Shown here: positions 1-7,239 of the stretch, in pieces | Position numbering within the stretch: the first letter of the stretch is position 1 | Layout of the letters: every line of letters starts with the position of its first letter | NCBI GenBank assembly: GCA_947460165.1 | Contig: CANHKH010000034.1 | Coordinates: 1 to 15,421, forward strand | Direction: 5' to 3' | Source of the DNA: Comamonadaceae bacterium | GTDB lineage: Bacteria > Pseudomonadota > Gammaproteobacteria > Burkholderiales > Burkholderiaceae_C | DNA: 15,421 nucleotides | Position numbers and translations under genes: made by a program | Notes under the pieces: generated by a model | What the model was told of the DNA's origin: nothing | Seen by the model: only the letters and a program-made list of their open reading frames with translations | Databases searched by the model: none

Positions 1-1128
1 CACAGCCTCCAGCCCTGCGGCGCCAGCGATGCCACGCTGCACGAAGCCGCCCACCGCGCCATCTTCCATGGAAATGAAGCCTGCAGGCCCGATCAGGTTG
101 GACTGCTTGAGGCGAACGCCGCGCTGCTGAGCAGTGTCGTCGGCATAGCCGAGGTAAGTCCAGTTCAGTTCGGAGCGGCCCTGCCCTTTGGGCAGAACCT
201 GCCGCACCGCCAAGCAGTTCTGGATCTGTTGCAGCACAAAGCCGGGGAACACCGAGAGTATTTGCAGCGTCACACCGTCTGGGTATTCGTCAAAGCCCGC
301 CAGAACGCTGGGGTCCTTGAGGCGGTAGCGCCCATGGTCCGAGCGCAGCCCCTGCTCTTGGTAAGAGCTGTCCTTGGCCGCCGCGTCGATCATCGAATAG
401 CTCACATGGTTGCCGCCGGACTCATCGACGATGACACCGCCCTTTTGGGACAGCCGGTTGATCTCGAAGGTGGTGAAAAACATGTGCAGCAAGCTGGCGT
501 GGTAGCTGTCGCGCACGTTCTCCGCGTACAGCTTCCAATCGTTGGGCAGCGCCTGGGTGAAGCGGCCAATCACCTGCACGGGCTTGTGCAGCACCCGCTC
601 GATGCGCTCGCAGATCTGCGCGCCGAGGTACTCCTCGATCGGCAGCACGTCTTCATGAAAGCTCGCGAAGACAAGGCCGCAGAAGGTGGCCACACGCAGC
701 TTGCGCGGGCCGTGTTCTTCTTTGCAAAAATCCGCTGGCATGCCACCCGCGCCTTTGACGCCTTTTTCGAACGCCACGCCGGTGAGGTCCCCCTGCAGGT
801 TGTAGCTCCAGGCGTGGTAGACACACTGAAAGCTCTGAACACGGCCCGACTTCTCCAAAGCGATCAAGGCGCCACGGTGCGCGCAGCGATTCTCGAAGGC
901 ATAGATTTCCCCATCGGCGTCCTTGACCACGATCACGGGCGTCTCGCCCACGAAGGTCGCGCGGTAGCTTCCCGCCTCTGGCAGGTCGACGTCCAGGCAC
1001 ACATAATTCCAGGTCGCGCCGTGGAACACGCGCTCGTGCTCCTGGCGCGTCACAGCAGGGTCGCTGTAGACGTCAAATGGAACCCGAGTCAGCGCTGAGT
1101 TTTTCCAATGGATGGTGTGTTCTTTCAT
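1..1128 (-). CDS. Rieske ring-hydroxylating oxygenase, large (alpha) subunit, 3' end cut by window
   Basis: This is the N-terminal 376 residues of an aromatic ring hydroxylase alpha subunit; the frame stays open to base 1, so the C-terminus and any beta subunit lie outside. The Rieske [2Fe-2S] ligands are Cys82/His84 (CAHRG) and Cys102/His105 (CVYHAW). The mononuclear iron site shows Asp207, His210 and His215 (RDSYHASLLH), with Asp356 in FISMEDG as the likely third ligand. The stretches GDLTGVAF and GVKGAGGMPADF (112-134) and GPAGF (347-351) resemble, from memory, the salicylate 5-hydroxylase NagG and anthranilate dioxygenase AndAc group. The substrate is therefore probably a hydroxy- or amino-benzoate, but I cannot fix it. 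The start is the ATG at 1128, with a purine-rich AGAGAA just upstream. It is the last visible gene of the P450 operon, 116 nt after the TctC-type gene. No dedicated Rieske ferredoxin is visible. Confidence 0.93.
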   Translation of the reverse strand, partial: MKEHTIHWKNSALTRVPFDVYSDPAVTRQEHERVFHGATWNYVCLDVDLPEAGSYRATFVGETPVIVVKDADGEIYAFENRCAHRGALIALEKSGRVQSFQCVYHAWSYNLQGDLTGVAFEKGVKGAGGMPADFCKEEHGPRKLRVATFCGLVFASFHEDVLPIEEYLGAQICERIERVLHKPVQVIGRFTQALPNDWKLYAENVRDSYHASLLHMFFTTFEINRLSQKGGVIVDESGGNHVSYSMIDAAAKDSSYQEQGLRSDHGRYRLKDPSVLAGFDEYPDGVTLQILSVFPGFVLQQIQNCLAVRQVLPKGQGRSELNWTYLGYADDTAQQRGVRLKQSNLIGPAGFISMEDGAVGGFVQRGIAGAAGLEAV

Positions 1129-1244
1129 ATTCTCTTTTGGTATGGGGCGCCAAGCCCGTGGCACTCACTGAGGGACTTAAGGCTGCGGCGGTTGCTGGCC
1201 CGCCTGCGCAGGTTTGCAGGGCCATGCAGGCCGTATCTGCGCAG

Positions 1245-2228
1245 TCAATCCACCGTCACATTGGCGCTCTTGATCACCTTGTTCCATTTGTCGGACTCCA
1301 TGCGGATGAATTGGCCCGTCTGTTGCGCCGACCAGCCGCGGGGCTCGGCGCCCTGCGCTGCGAATTTCTGCCGAACGTCCGGCTGCGCCAGGGCGTCGGC
1401 GAGCGCCTTTTGCGCGGTGTTCACCGCCTCAGCCGGCGTGCCGGGGGTTGCGACCACGCTGAAAAAGGTCACTGACTGCATGGCGGGCAGCTTGAGCTCA
1501 ACAAAGGTGGGCACCTGTGGCAGCACCGGCGAGCGCTTGTCATCGGCGACCGCCAGGATGCGGATCTTGCCGCCTGTGTGAAACTGCGCGGATGACGCGA
1601 TATTGTCGAAAAACACGTCAACTTGCGCACCCACCAGATCTGCCAGCGCGGGCGCAGTGCCGCGGTAGGGGACGTGCGTCATCTTGGTGCCGGTCAACTG
1701 CATGAAAAGGTTGGCGGTGAGATGCGAGGTCGAGCCATTGCCCTGGGAGGCGTAACTGAGCTTTTCTGGGTTGGCTTTGAGGTGGGCCACGAATTCGTCG
1801 AGCGTGTTCGCCGGCACCTTGCTGCTGATGGCCAGCACATTAGGGACCGTGGCCAGCACGGTCACAGGCACCCAGCGGGTCGGATCGAAAGACAGCGACT
1901 TGTACAGGTGATGGTTGATCGCGATCGGTCCAGGCGGTGAAGCCAGCAGCGTGCTGCCATCGGGTTCAGCCCGCGCCACGAACTCGGCGCCGATGTTGCC
2001 GCCAGCGCCGGATCGGTTTTCGACCACCACGCCAGCCGGGTACGCGTCGCGCATTTTCTCCGACAAAATCCGCGGCAGCACGTCGGCCGTGCCGCCCGCC
2101 GGAAACGGAACGATCAGGCGCAGCGGCTTGGCTGACTGCGCCAGCGCGGCCACTGGAGCTGCGACCGTCAGGGCCGCCACGCAGGCCAGCGCCAACGGGT
2201 GCGCAAGTCGAAAGAAGGTGCAACTCAT
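1245..2228 (-). CDS. Tripartite tricarboxylate transporter (TctC/Bug) family periplasmic binding protein
   Basis: The 327-residue protein has a clear Sec signal peptide. Its hydrophobic core is at residues 8-28, with likely cleavage after Ala30 in VAALAQ. The mature part opens with the family signature PLRLIVPFPAGGTADVLPR (35-53), the start of lobe 1 where Bug proteins bind a carboxylate. The length matches the family's usual 320-330. Such proteins deliver small organic acids, including aromatic ones such as terephthalate in the case of TphC, to a TctAB permease; neither permease subunit is present here. Betaproteobacteria carry many such unlinked Bug proteins, so the ligand must be inferred from context: a substrate or intermediate of the surrounding aromatic-oxidation genes. 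The ATG at 2228 has no good Shine-Dalgarno sequence, but the signal peptide fixes the start. Confidence 0.94.
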   Translation of the reverse strand: MSCTFFRLAHPLALACVAALTVAAPVAALAQSAKPLRLIVPFPAGGTADVLPRILSEKMRDAYPAGVVVENRSGAGGNIGAEFVARAEPDGSTLLASPPGPIAINHHLYKSLSFDPTRWVPVTVLATVPNVLAISSKVPANTLDEFVAHLKANPEKLSYASQGNGSTSHLTANLFMQLTGTKMTHVPYRGTAPALADLVGAQVDVFFDNIASSAQFHTGGKIRILAVADDKRSPVLPQVPTFVELKLPAMQSVTFFSVVATPGTPAEAVNTAQKALADALAQPDVRQKFAAQGAEPRGWSAQQTGQFIRMESDKWNKVIKSANVTVD

Positions 2229-2304
2229 GGGGTCAAATTCGCTAGGGAATCAGGAATGAACTTCAAATGCGCGGCGCGGCGGACAGCGCGACGCACCGCG
2301 CAAG

Positions 2305-2333
2305 ACCTGCCTGACGGGTGGCGTCAGGCAGGT
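2305..2333 (-). promoter_or_regulatory. Perfect 12-bp inverted repeat between the two binding-protein genes
   Basis: ACCTGCCTGACG and CGTCAGGCAGGT are exact reverse complements separated by GGTGG. The RNA hairpin would begin about 22 nt after the stop codon of the TRAP-type binding protein. No T-run follows on either strand, so it is not a typical intrinsic terminator. By analogy with hairpins after other binding-protein genes, it may block 3' decay and raise the level of the upstream message relative to downstream genes; this is inference. Confidence 0.6.
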
Positions 2334-2355
2334 TCGCCGTCGCCGGCGTTGGCGA

Positions 2356-3402
2356 TCAGGCCTTCTTGCTGTGCTTGGCAACCAAGGCTTTGGCGGACTC
2401 GAGCAGCTTCTTGCCGTCGTAGCCGCGCTTGGTGACTTCGGCCACCCACTCGTTCTCAACGTTGGCGGTCAGGCGCTGGAACTCTGCGGTCTCGGCGGCA
2501 CCGAAAACATGCACGGAGTTGCCGCGGTCCTGAACCATCTTGCGCACCACCGGATCGAGGTCTTCCTGCACCTTGCCCATCCAGGCGGAGACGGCTGAGC
2601 CGGAGTTGTTGTCAATCACCTTCTTGAGGTCAGGCGCGAGCGACTGGTATTTCGCCGTGTTCATCGTCATCACGAAGGTGCTGGTGTAAAGCGCCGGCGT
2701 GCCGGGCGCGAACTCACTGTGGAACTTGACCAGTTCTGGCACCTTCACCGACGGAATCACTTCCCAGGGCAGAGCGCAGGCGTCGATCGTGCCCTTGGTC
2801 AGCGCGTCAGGGATCTGAGGCAGCGGCATGCCCACGGCGGTGGCACCGGCGGCGCTGAGCAGTTTGGTCGCCTGGCGCGTCGGGCCGCGCACCTTCATGC
2901 CGCGCAGGTCGGAAGCCGACTTGATGGCTTTGTCCTTGGAGTGCAGGACGCCGGGGCCGTGCGTGTGGAAAGCCAGCACGTGCGTTTCCTTGAACTCGTC
3001 GGCCATGTTGGTCTGGTAATACTCCCAGGCGGCGCGCGAAGATGATTCGGCATTGTTGGTCATGAACGGCAGTTCAAACACCTCTGTGCGCGGGAAGCGT
3101 CCGGCGGTCAGGCCCGGCAGCACCCAGATGATGTCGACGACGCCGTCTCGCGCCTGGTCATACAGGTTGCCAGGAGCGCCGCCCAGCTGCATCGCAGGGT
3201 AGCCCTCGAACTTGATGCGTCCACCCGACTCGCGCTCGACCTTGGCCATCCACTCCTTGTGGATTTTGGTCCAGACCGTCGAGGCGGGTGCCATGAAAGT
3301 GTGGAATTTGAGCGTGACGCTCTGCTGCGCGAAACCGGTGATGGCGGGCGCACCCAGGGCAAGCGCCGAGCCGGTTTGAATGAATTTGCGACGATCGATC
3401 AT
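2356..3402 (-). CDS. TRAP transporter solute-binding protein (DctP family)
   Basis: The product is 348 residues. The N-terminus MIDRRKFIQT with a hydrophobic stretch to about residue 26 is a twin-arginine-type signal, common in TRAP binding proteins of this group. The DctP fold is recognisable from VTLKFHTFMAP (29-39), the QLGGAPGNLYDQARDGVVDI region (72-91), and the GMKVRGPTRQATKLLSAAGA segment (168-187). Arg172 in that segment is the expected carboxylate-binding arginine. An in-frame start exists 24 nt upstream at 3426, but the ATG at 3402 is preceded at good spacing by AGGAGA and begins the signal sequence correctly. TRAP transporters use ion gradients to import organic acids through a DctQ/DctM membrane pair. 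No DctQM gene is in the window, which is less usual for this family than for Bug proteins. The likely ligand is an aromatic or related carboxylate. Confidence 0.93.
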   Translation of the reverse strand: MIDRRKFIQTGSALALGAPAITGFAQQSVTLKFHTFMAPASTVWTKIHKEWMAKVERESGGRIKFEGYPAMQLGGAPGNLYDQARDGVVDIIWVLPGLTAGRFPRTEVFELPFMTNNAESSSRAAWEYYQTNMADEFKETHVLAFHTHGPGVLHSKDKAIKSASDLRGMKVRGPTRQATKLLSAAGATAVGMPLPQIPDALTKGTIDACALPWEVIPSVKVPELVKFHSEFAPGTPALYTSTFVMTMNTAKYQSLAPDLKKVIDNNSGSAVSAWMGKVQEDLDPVVRKMVQDRGNSVHVFGAAETAEFQRLTANVENEWVAEVTKRGYDGKKLLESAKALVAKHSKKA

Positions 3403-3465
3403 GGTTGTCTCCTGTTGAAAAAGCAATTTGAATAGGTATTGAACGCTGCTGCGCAGGCTGCGGGC

Positions 3466-4224
3466 CTAGAGGAAAACCCCGCCGCCATCGACAGCCAGGG
3501 TCTGCCCGGTGACAAAACTGGCACCGTCGCTCACCAAGTGGGCCAATGTTGCCACCAGGTCGGCGGGCACCTGGTCGCGCTGTATGCAACGCCCAGTGGT
3601 GCGCGCGTTGTCGCCGATGCGGTCCTGCAGTTGCGCCTGAAGCACCCCGTCGCTCAGCGTGAAACCAGGCGCGATGGCGTTGACCGTGATGCGGTCACGG
3701 GCGAGTTCGCGCGCCAGTGAGCGTGTGAACGCGATCACCGCGCCTTTGCTGGCGACGTAATGCGCCATGTTGGGCGGCCCTTTGATAGGCACGGTGGACG
3801 CGATGTTGACAATCCGTCCCCGGCCGCTGCGGCGCAGCGCAGGCAGGGCCGCCTTGGCGCAGTTGAACGGCCCCAGCGTATTGACCTCCATCACCCGCAT
3901 CCACTCGGCGTTGGTGATCTGGTCAAACGGCTTGAGTGCCAGCGTGGTGAACAGCCCGGCGTTGTTGACGAGGCCGTCGACACCGCCGAACGCACGCTCG
4001 CCGGCCGCCACCATGGCCGCGGCGTCGTCTTCTTTGACCACGTCCGCAGTCACGCCCGCAGCCTGCAGCCCGGCTTTGCGCAGACGCTCAGCGGCTTCAT
4101 TGGCGCCGTGCAGATCGGCGATGAGGACACGGTGGCCCATGAGCGCCAAATGCTCGGAAAAAGCGAATCCGATGCCGCTGGCGCCGCCGGTGATGATGAG
4201 GGTTTTGGGATCTTCGGCTTTCAA
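3466..4224 (-). CDS. Short-chain dehydrogenase/reductase, probably NAD-dependent
   Basis: The 252-residue classical SDR has the cofactor loop TGGASGIG (12-19) and an acidic Asp37 after the second strand (IADLHG), which favours NAD(H). It also has NNAG (87-90), Asn115, catalytic Ser143, and Tyr156/Lys160 in YVASK. The C-terminal VDGGG is also typical. The frame is open upstream to 4605, but that extension overlaps the reductase gene and has no SDR character. I chose the TTG at 4224 because AAAGGA lies six bases before it and the length then fits the family. The gene follows the ferredoxin reductase by 28 nt. Pairing with a P450 suggests it oxidises an alcohol made by hydroxylation, for example a benzylic alcohol on the aromatic acid, but the substrate cannot be read from sequence. 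Confidence 0.9.
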   Translation of the reverse strand: MKAEDPKTLIITGGASGIGFAFSEHLALMGHRVLIADLHGANEAAERLRKAGLQAAGVTADVVKEDDAAAMVAAGERAFGGVDGLVNNAGLFTTLALKPFDQITNAEWMRVMEVNTLGPFNCAKAALPALRRSGRGRIVNIASTVPIKGPPNMAHYVASKGAVIAFTRSLARELARDRITVNAIAPGFTLSDGVLQAQLQDRIGDNARTTGRCIQRDQVPADLVATLAHLVSDGASFVTGQTLAVDGGGVFL

Positions 4225-4252
4225 CAGCGGTCCTTTCAAGGTTTGAGGAAAT

Positions 4253-5491
4253 TCAAGGCGCAGGCAGCGCATGCGAGAGCTTGAAGAGCGGGTCCGCGGC
4301 CTGCGCTGCGGACAGCCTGCACGGCTGCGCCAGCAGTTTGCGCGCGACCATGTGATCGCCCGCCTGATTGATAGACTCGACGGCGGTGAGTTGCTCGCCA
4401 CGGAAGCGAAACACCGAAAACTTGCCTGTGGCAGGCTCGCCACGCACCACAGCACTGTCCAAGGCCTGGGCCAGACCGGCGATCTGCAGTCGGTTGGCGC
4501 CCTGGTCGCTCCAGAACCAGGGCGTCTTGGCGTAGGGCGCCGGGCGCCCCGCAATGCGCGCAGCCACGCAGCGGGCATGGTCCACCGCGTTCTGCACTGA
4601 TTCAAGACGCCATGCCGGCGCGCCTAGCCCTGGCGAAAAACTGGCGCAGTCGCCAATGGCGCTGATGAGAGGATCGGCTGTGCGCAAGAACTCGTCAACG
4701 CAAATGCCCTTGTCCACCGCCAGCCCGGCAGCGGCGGCCAGCGCATCGTTGGGCAGGGCGCCTGTGCCCACGACGACCAGGTCAGCCGCGTACACAAGGC
4801 CATCGCCCGTGCGCACGCCAGTTGCGCGGCCGGCCTCGCCTTCGATGGCCACCACTTCGGTGTTGAAGTCAAAGCGAACCCCGGCAGCCTGCAGCGCCTG
4901 GGTCAGCCACAACGCGGTGGGCGCGCAGACTGATCGTTGGAGCGCATGCGAGGAGAACTCCAGCACGTCGACCTCCACACCCAGCGCGCGCGCGGCAGCG
5001 GCCACTTCCAAACCGATGAATCCGGCACCGATCACGACGACACGGCGCGCAGCGCCCAGGGCCGCGCGAAGCGCTTGCGCATCGGCCATGCTGCGCAGGG
5101 CCTGCACGCCAGCCAGACCGATGCCCTCGATGGCCGGCATCCGTGCCCGAGCGCCAGTGGCCAGCGCCAGGTGGGCATAGGGAACGGATTCACCGCCTTC
5201 CAGGCTGACGCGCTGCGCTGCGCGGTCAATGCGGCCTGCGCGCCGTGCCAAGCGCAGGGCAATGCCCTTGTCCGCATAAAAGGCCTGGGGACGCAGCATG
5301 AGTTGCTGAGCGTCGCTCTTGCCGGTGATGAACGCTTTTGACAATGGCGGACGCTGGTAGGGCAGGCACGGCTCTTCGCCGATCAGCGTGACCGGACCTT
5401 GCCAGCCCTCGTCGCGCAGCGAAGCCGCCAGCTGAAAGCCGCCCTGCCCTGCGCCCACGATCACCACACCGGCTTCGCTCATGTGGCCCAT
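4253..5491 (-). CDS. FAD-dependent ferredoxin--NAD(+) reductase of the P450 system
   Basis: The 412-residue protein belongs to the putidaredoxin reductase/rhodocoxin reductase group. It passes electrons from NADH to the ferredoxin encoded just upstream. Visible elements are the FAD dinucleotide site GAGQGG (13-18), LPYQRPPLSK (43-52), the NAD site GAGFIGLEV (155-163), the second FAD motif IGDC (279-282) and the conserved WFWSDQ (325-330) opening the C-terminal reductase domain. The ATG at 5491 overlaps the ferredoxin stop codon as TGATG, which implies translational coupling. A second ATG three codons on (5482) is also possible, and neither has a strong ribosome site. CYP199A enzymes of Rhodopseudomonas use a reductase of this class. 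Having P450, ferredoxin and reductase contiguous makes this a self-contained class I system. Confidence 0.94.
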   Translation of the reverse strand: MGHMSEAGVVIVGAGQGGFQLAASLRDEGWQGPVTLIGEEPCLPYQRPPLSKAFITGKSDAQQLMLRPQAFYADKGIALRLARRAGRIDRAAQRVSLEGGESVPYAHLALATGARARMPAIEGIGLAGVQALRSMADAQALRAALGAARRVVVIGAGFIGLEVAAAARALGVEVDVLEFSSHALQRSVCAPTALWLTQALQAAGVRFDFNTEVVAIEGEAGRATGVRTGDGLVYAADLVVVGTGALPNDALAAAAGLAVDKGICVDEFLRTADPLISAIGDCASFSPGLGAPAWRLESVQNAVDHARCVAARIAGRPAPYAKTPWFWSDQGANRLQIAGLAQALDSAVVRGEPATGKFSVFRFRGEQLTAVESINQAGDHMVARKLLAQPCRLSAAQAADPLFKLSHALPAP

Positions 5492-5826
5492 CAGACCTGG
5501 TGCGAAGGAATCTGCACCACGATCTCGCCGGCGCCGGGCTGCACCACGACCTGACAGCCGAGGCGGCTGTTCTCGCGGCGCCCGCTGGCAGCGCTTTCCA
5601 GCATTTCATTTTCGACCTCACTGACCGGCGCCACGAAGGCAGCGCTGCCTTCGCTCAGGTAGACATGGCAGGTCGCGCACATGGCGGCGCCGCCGCACTC
5701 GGCCACGATGCCGGGGATGCCGTTGGCCAGTGCGGTGAGCATGACGTTCGCTCCGGCTTGAACCGCAATGGTGCGGGCGCTGCCGTCGGGCTGGATGAAG
5801 GTGATCTGCGAGGTGGTGAAGGACAT
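5491..5826 (-). CDS. [2Fe-2S] ferredoxin, P450 electron carrier
   Basis: The product has 111 residues and the adrenodoxin/putidaredoxin-type ligand pattern: Cys44, Cys50 and Cys53 (ECGGAAMCATCHVYL), with the fourth ligand Cys91 in RLGCQVVV. This C-x5-C-x2-C spacing separates it from plant-type and Rieske ferredoxins. It should carry single electrons from the reductase encoded next to the P450 heme. A TTG at 5868, overlapping the P450 stop region, would add 14 residues with no homology. The ATG at 5826 gives the standard N-terminus (SQITFIQPDG), although its Shine-Dalgarno sequence is poor and translation may rely on coupling to the P450 31 nt upstream. Whether it also serves the Rieske oxygenase is open. 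Confidence 0.94.
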   Translation of the reverse strand: MSFTTSQITFIQPDGSARTIAVQAGANVMLTALANGIPGIVAECGGAAMCATCHVYLSEGSAAFVAPVSEVENEMLESAASGRRENSRLGCQVVVQPGAGEIVVQIPSHQV

Positions 5827-5857
5827 ATGAGTAAAAGGCAAGGCAAGACGGACGCGC

Positions 5858-7087
5858 TCAGGCGGCAAGCAGGCTGACAGGCATGCTGTCGTAGCCGCGC
5901 ACGGAGTTGTTGTAGTGAATGACGGGTGCCGCTTCCAGGCGCAATGACTTCACCCGACGTGCCAGCGCGCCCAGCAGGACTTCGCCTTCCAGGCGGGCGA
6001 TCATCTGCCCGGCGCAGCCATGAACCCCAGTGCCGAAGGCCAGGTTGCCATTGGCCTTGCGGTTCACGTCGAACTTGTGCGCGTCCGGCCAGCGGCGCGG
6101 ATCGCGGTTGGCCGAGCCGATGAAAACGCAGATTTTTTGTTCCTTGGGCAGCGCAACGCCAGCGACCTCCACCTCGCGGGTGGTGGTGCGATAAAAGGAG
6201 TGAAAGGTACTCTCAAAGCGCAGCACCTCTTCGAGCGCCTGGCGCGCCATCGTCGGCTGGGCGTGCAAGGTCGCCCACTGCTCGGGCTCGCGCGCAAAGC
6301 AGATCATCGCGTTGCACAAAGTAAAGACCGTGGTGTCCAGCCCGGCCGACAGCAGCGTGCGCACCAGCATGGGCGCTTCTTCAGGGTCCAGCAACCCCTG
6401 GTCGGCCGCCGCGTAAAGCTGGGCACCCAAGCCGTCGTGCGTCAAGTTCTCGCGCTTGCAGACCTCGGCAATCCAGGCGATGGCACCCTGGGCCTTGTCG
6501 AGGCAGACCTTGAATCGCTCGTTGACCGGGCCGAAGGCGTTGAACACCATGTCGCCATAGGGCAGCAGGAATTCTTCGCGACCTTCGCGTGGGATCCCCA
6601 CCGCGTCGGCGAACACCTTCAGCGGAAAGGCCGCGCACAGATCGGGCACCGCGTCGATGTGTCCCTTGGCCAGCACGCGGTCGACCAGCAGTTCGGCCTC
6701 GCGCTCCATCGTGACGCGAAGCTTGTTGATGTTGGCCGGTGCGAGCAAACCGGCCACGACCTTGCGCGTGCGGCCGTGCAGGGGCGGATCGGCCTCCAAG
6801 ATGATGCTGGGCTTGCGCCAGGGCGTCTCCACATGAAAGTTGGCCAGGCCAACACCTGCGCTGGAGCAGAACGTGGCCGAGTCGCGCAGCACAGAGTCGA
6901 TCTCGGCATGACGCGCCAAGCCGTACGCGCCGTAGCGACTCAGGTAGAAAATCGGGCCGAGTTCGCGCAGGCGCTCGTAGTGCGGGTACGGGTCGTCGAG
7001 CACCGCGTCCGCGTAGGGATCGAAATCGGTGACCGGCGCATGGATCGCGCTCGTGCGCGCTGCATCAGGCGCGAGGGTGCTGGACAT
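5858..7087 (-). CDS. Cytochrome P450, CYP199A-like (para-substituted benzoate monooxygenase)
   Basis: The 409-residue class I P450 has the I-helix SAGLDTT (247-253, acid-alcohol pair Asp251/Thr252), ExxR at 287-290 (EVLR), and heme loop FGTGVHGCAG with Cys358 as thiolate ligand. From memory it aligns closely with the 4-methoxybenzoate O-demethylases CYP199A2/A4 of Rhodopseudomonas: FCSS-GVGL (73-81), PWRKPSIILEADPP (89-102), MVFNAFGP (180-187), GSANRDPRRW (324-333) and IARLEGEV (363-370). Residues matching the CYP199A4 carboxylate anchors are kept (Arg91, Ser94, Arg243, Ser247), as are Phe182, Phe185 and Phe298. The segment 294-299 is TFHSFY instead of the PVQTFF I recall, placing Phe where CYP199A4 has Val295. 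An in-frame TTG at 7183 would add 32 unrelated residues. The ATG at 7087 (AAGGA upstream) gives exactly the CYP199A length and numbering. It heads the operon. Confidence 0.95.
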   Translation of the reverse strand: MSSTLAPDAARTSAIHAPVTDFDPYADAVLDDPYPHYERLRELGPIFYLSRYGAYGLARHAEIDSVLRDSATFCSSAGVGLANFHVETPWRKPSIILEADPPLHGRTRKVVAGLLAPANINKLRVTMEREAELLVDRVLAKGHIDAVPDLCAAFPLKVFADAVGIPREGREEFLLPYGDMVFNAFGPVNERFKVCLDKAQGAIAWIAEVCKRENLTHDGLGAQLYAAADQGLLDPEEAPMLVRTLLSAGLDTTVFTLCNAMICFAREPEQWATLHAQPTMARQALEEVLRFESTFHSFYRTTTREVEVAGVALPKEQKICVFIGSANRDPRRWPDAHKFDVNRKANGNLAFGTGVHGCAGQMIARLEGEVLLGALARRVKSLRLEAAPVIHYNNSVRGYDSMPVSLLAA

Positions 7088-7183
7088 GGGCTCGGGTCCT
7101 TGTCTCGGTTGGGGGGTGCGCGCATCCCCTGCTGTTTCTGAAAATATGGTTGACAGTTTGTAACGCGTGAGGGTCTGCGTCAA

Positions 7184-7189
7184 TAGAAT
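7184..7189 (+). promoter_or_regulatory. Candidate -10 box of the IclR regulator gene
   Basis: TAGAAT matches five of six bases of the sigma-70 -10 consensus and lies about 50 nt before the regulator's ATG. No good -35 box sits at 16-18 nt. TTGACA at 7150 is too far upstream. If used, transcription would begin near 7196 and the palindrome at 7201 would sit over the first transcribed bases. Confidence 0.3.
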
Positions 7190-7200
7190 CCGACGCTAAG

Positions 7201-7215
7201 GTTCGCTATGCGAAC
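7201..7215. promoter_or_regulatory. IclR-type operator, GTTCGCTATGCGAAC
   Basis: This 15-bp palindrome has perfect 6-base arms (GTTCGC/GCGAAC) around TAT. It fits the GTTCG-N5-CGAAC pattern known for PcaU/PcaR/PobR-type operators. It lies 24 bp before the IclR gene and about 115 bp before the divergent P450 start, so it suits autoregulation and perhaps control of the P450 operon. Confidence 0.75.
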
Positions 7216-7239
7216 GACAGAGGCAGGAAACTCAACACC

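Noticed and set aside
4225..4605. Upstream in-frame extension of the SDR to 379 codons
   Set aside because: It overlaps the reductase gene, has no SDR or other known features, and a good ribosome site precedes the TTG at 4224.
6020..7141. A 373-codon open frame on the plus strand opposite the P450
   Set aside because: It shows no recognisable domain and lies fully over a P450 with all family motifs; it is a codon-bias shadow.
7150..7183. Facing TTGACA (plus, 7150) and TTGACG (minus, 7183) considered as divergent -35 boxes
   Set aside because: Neither has a convincing -10 at 16-18 bp; the best minus-strand candidate, TACAAA, is only 15 bp away.
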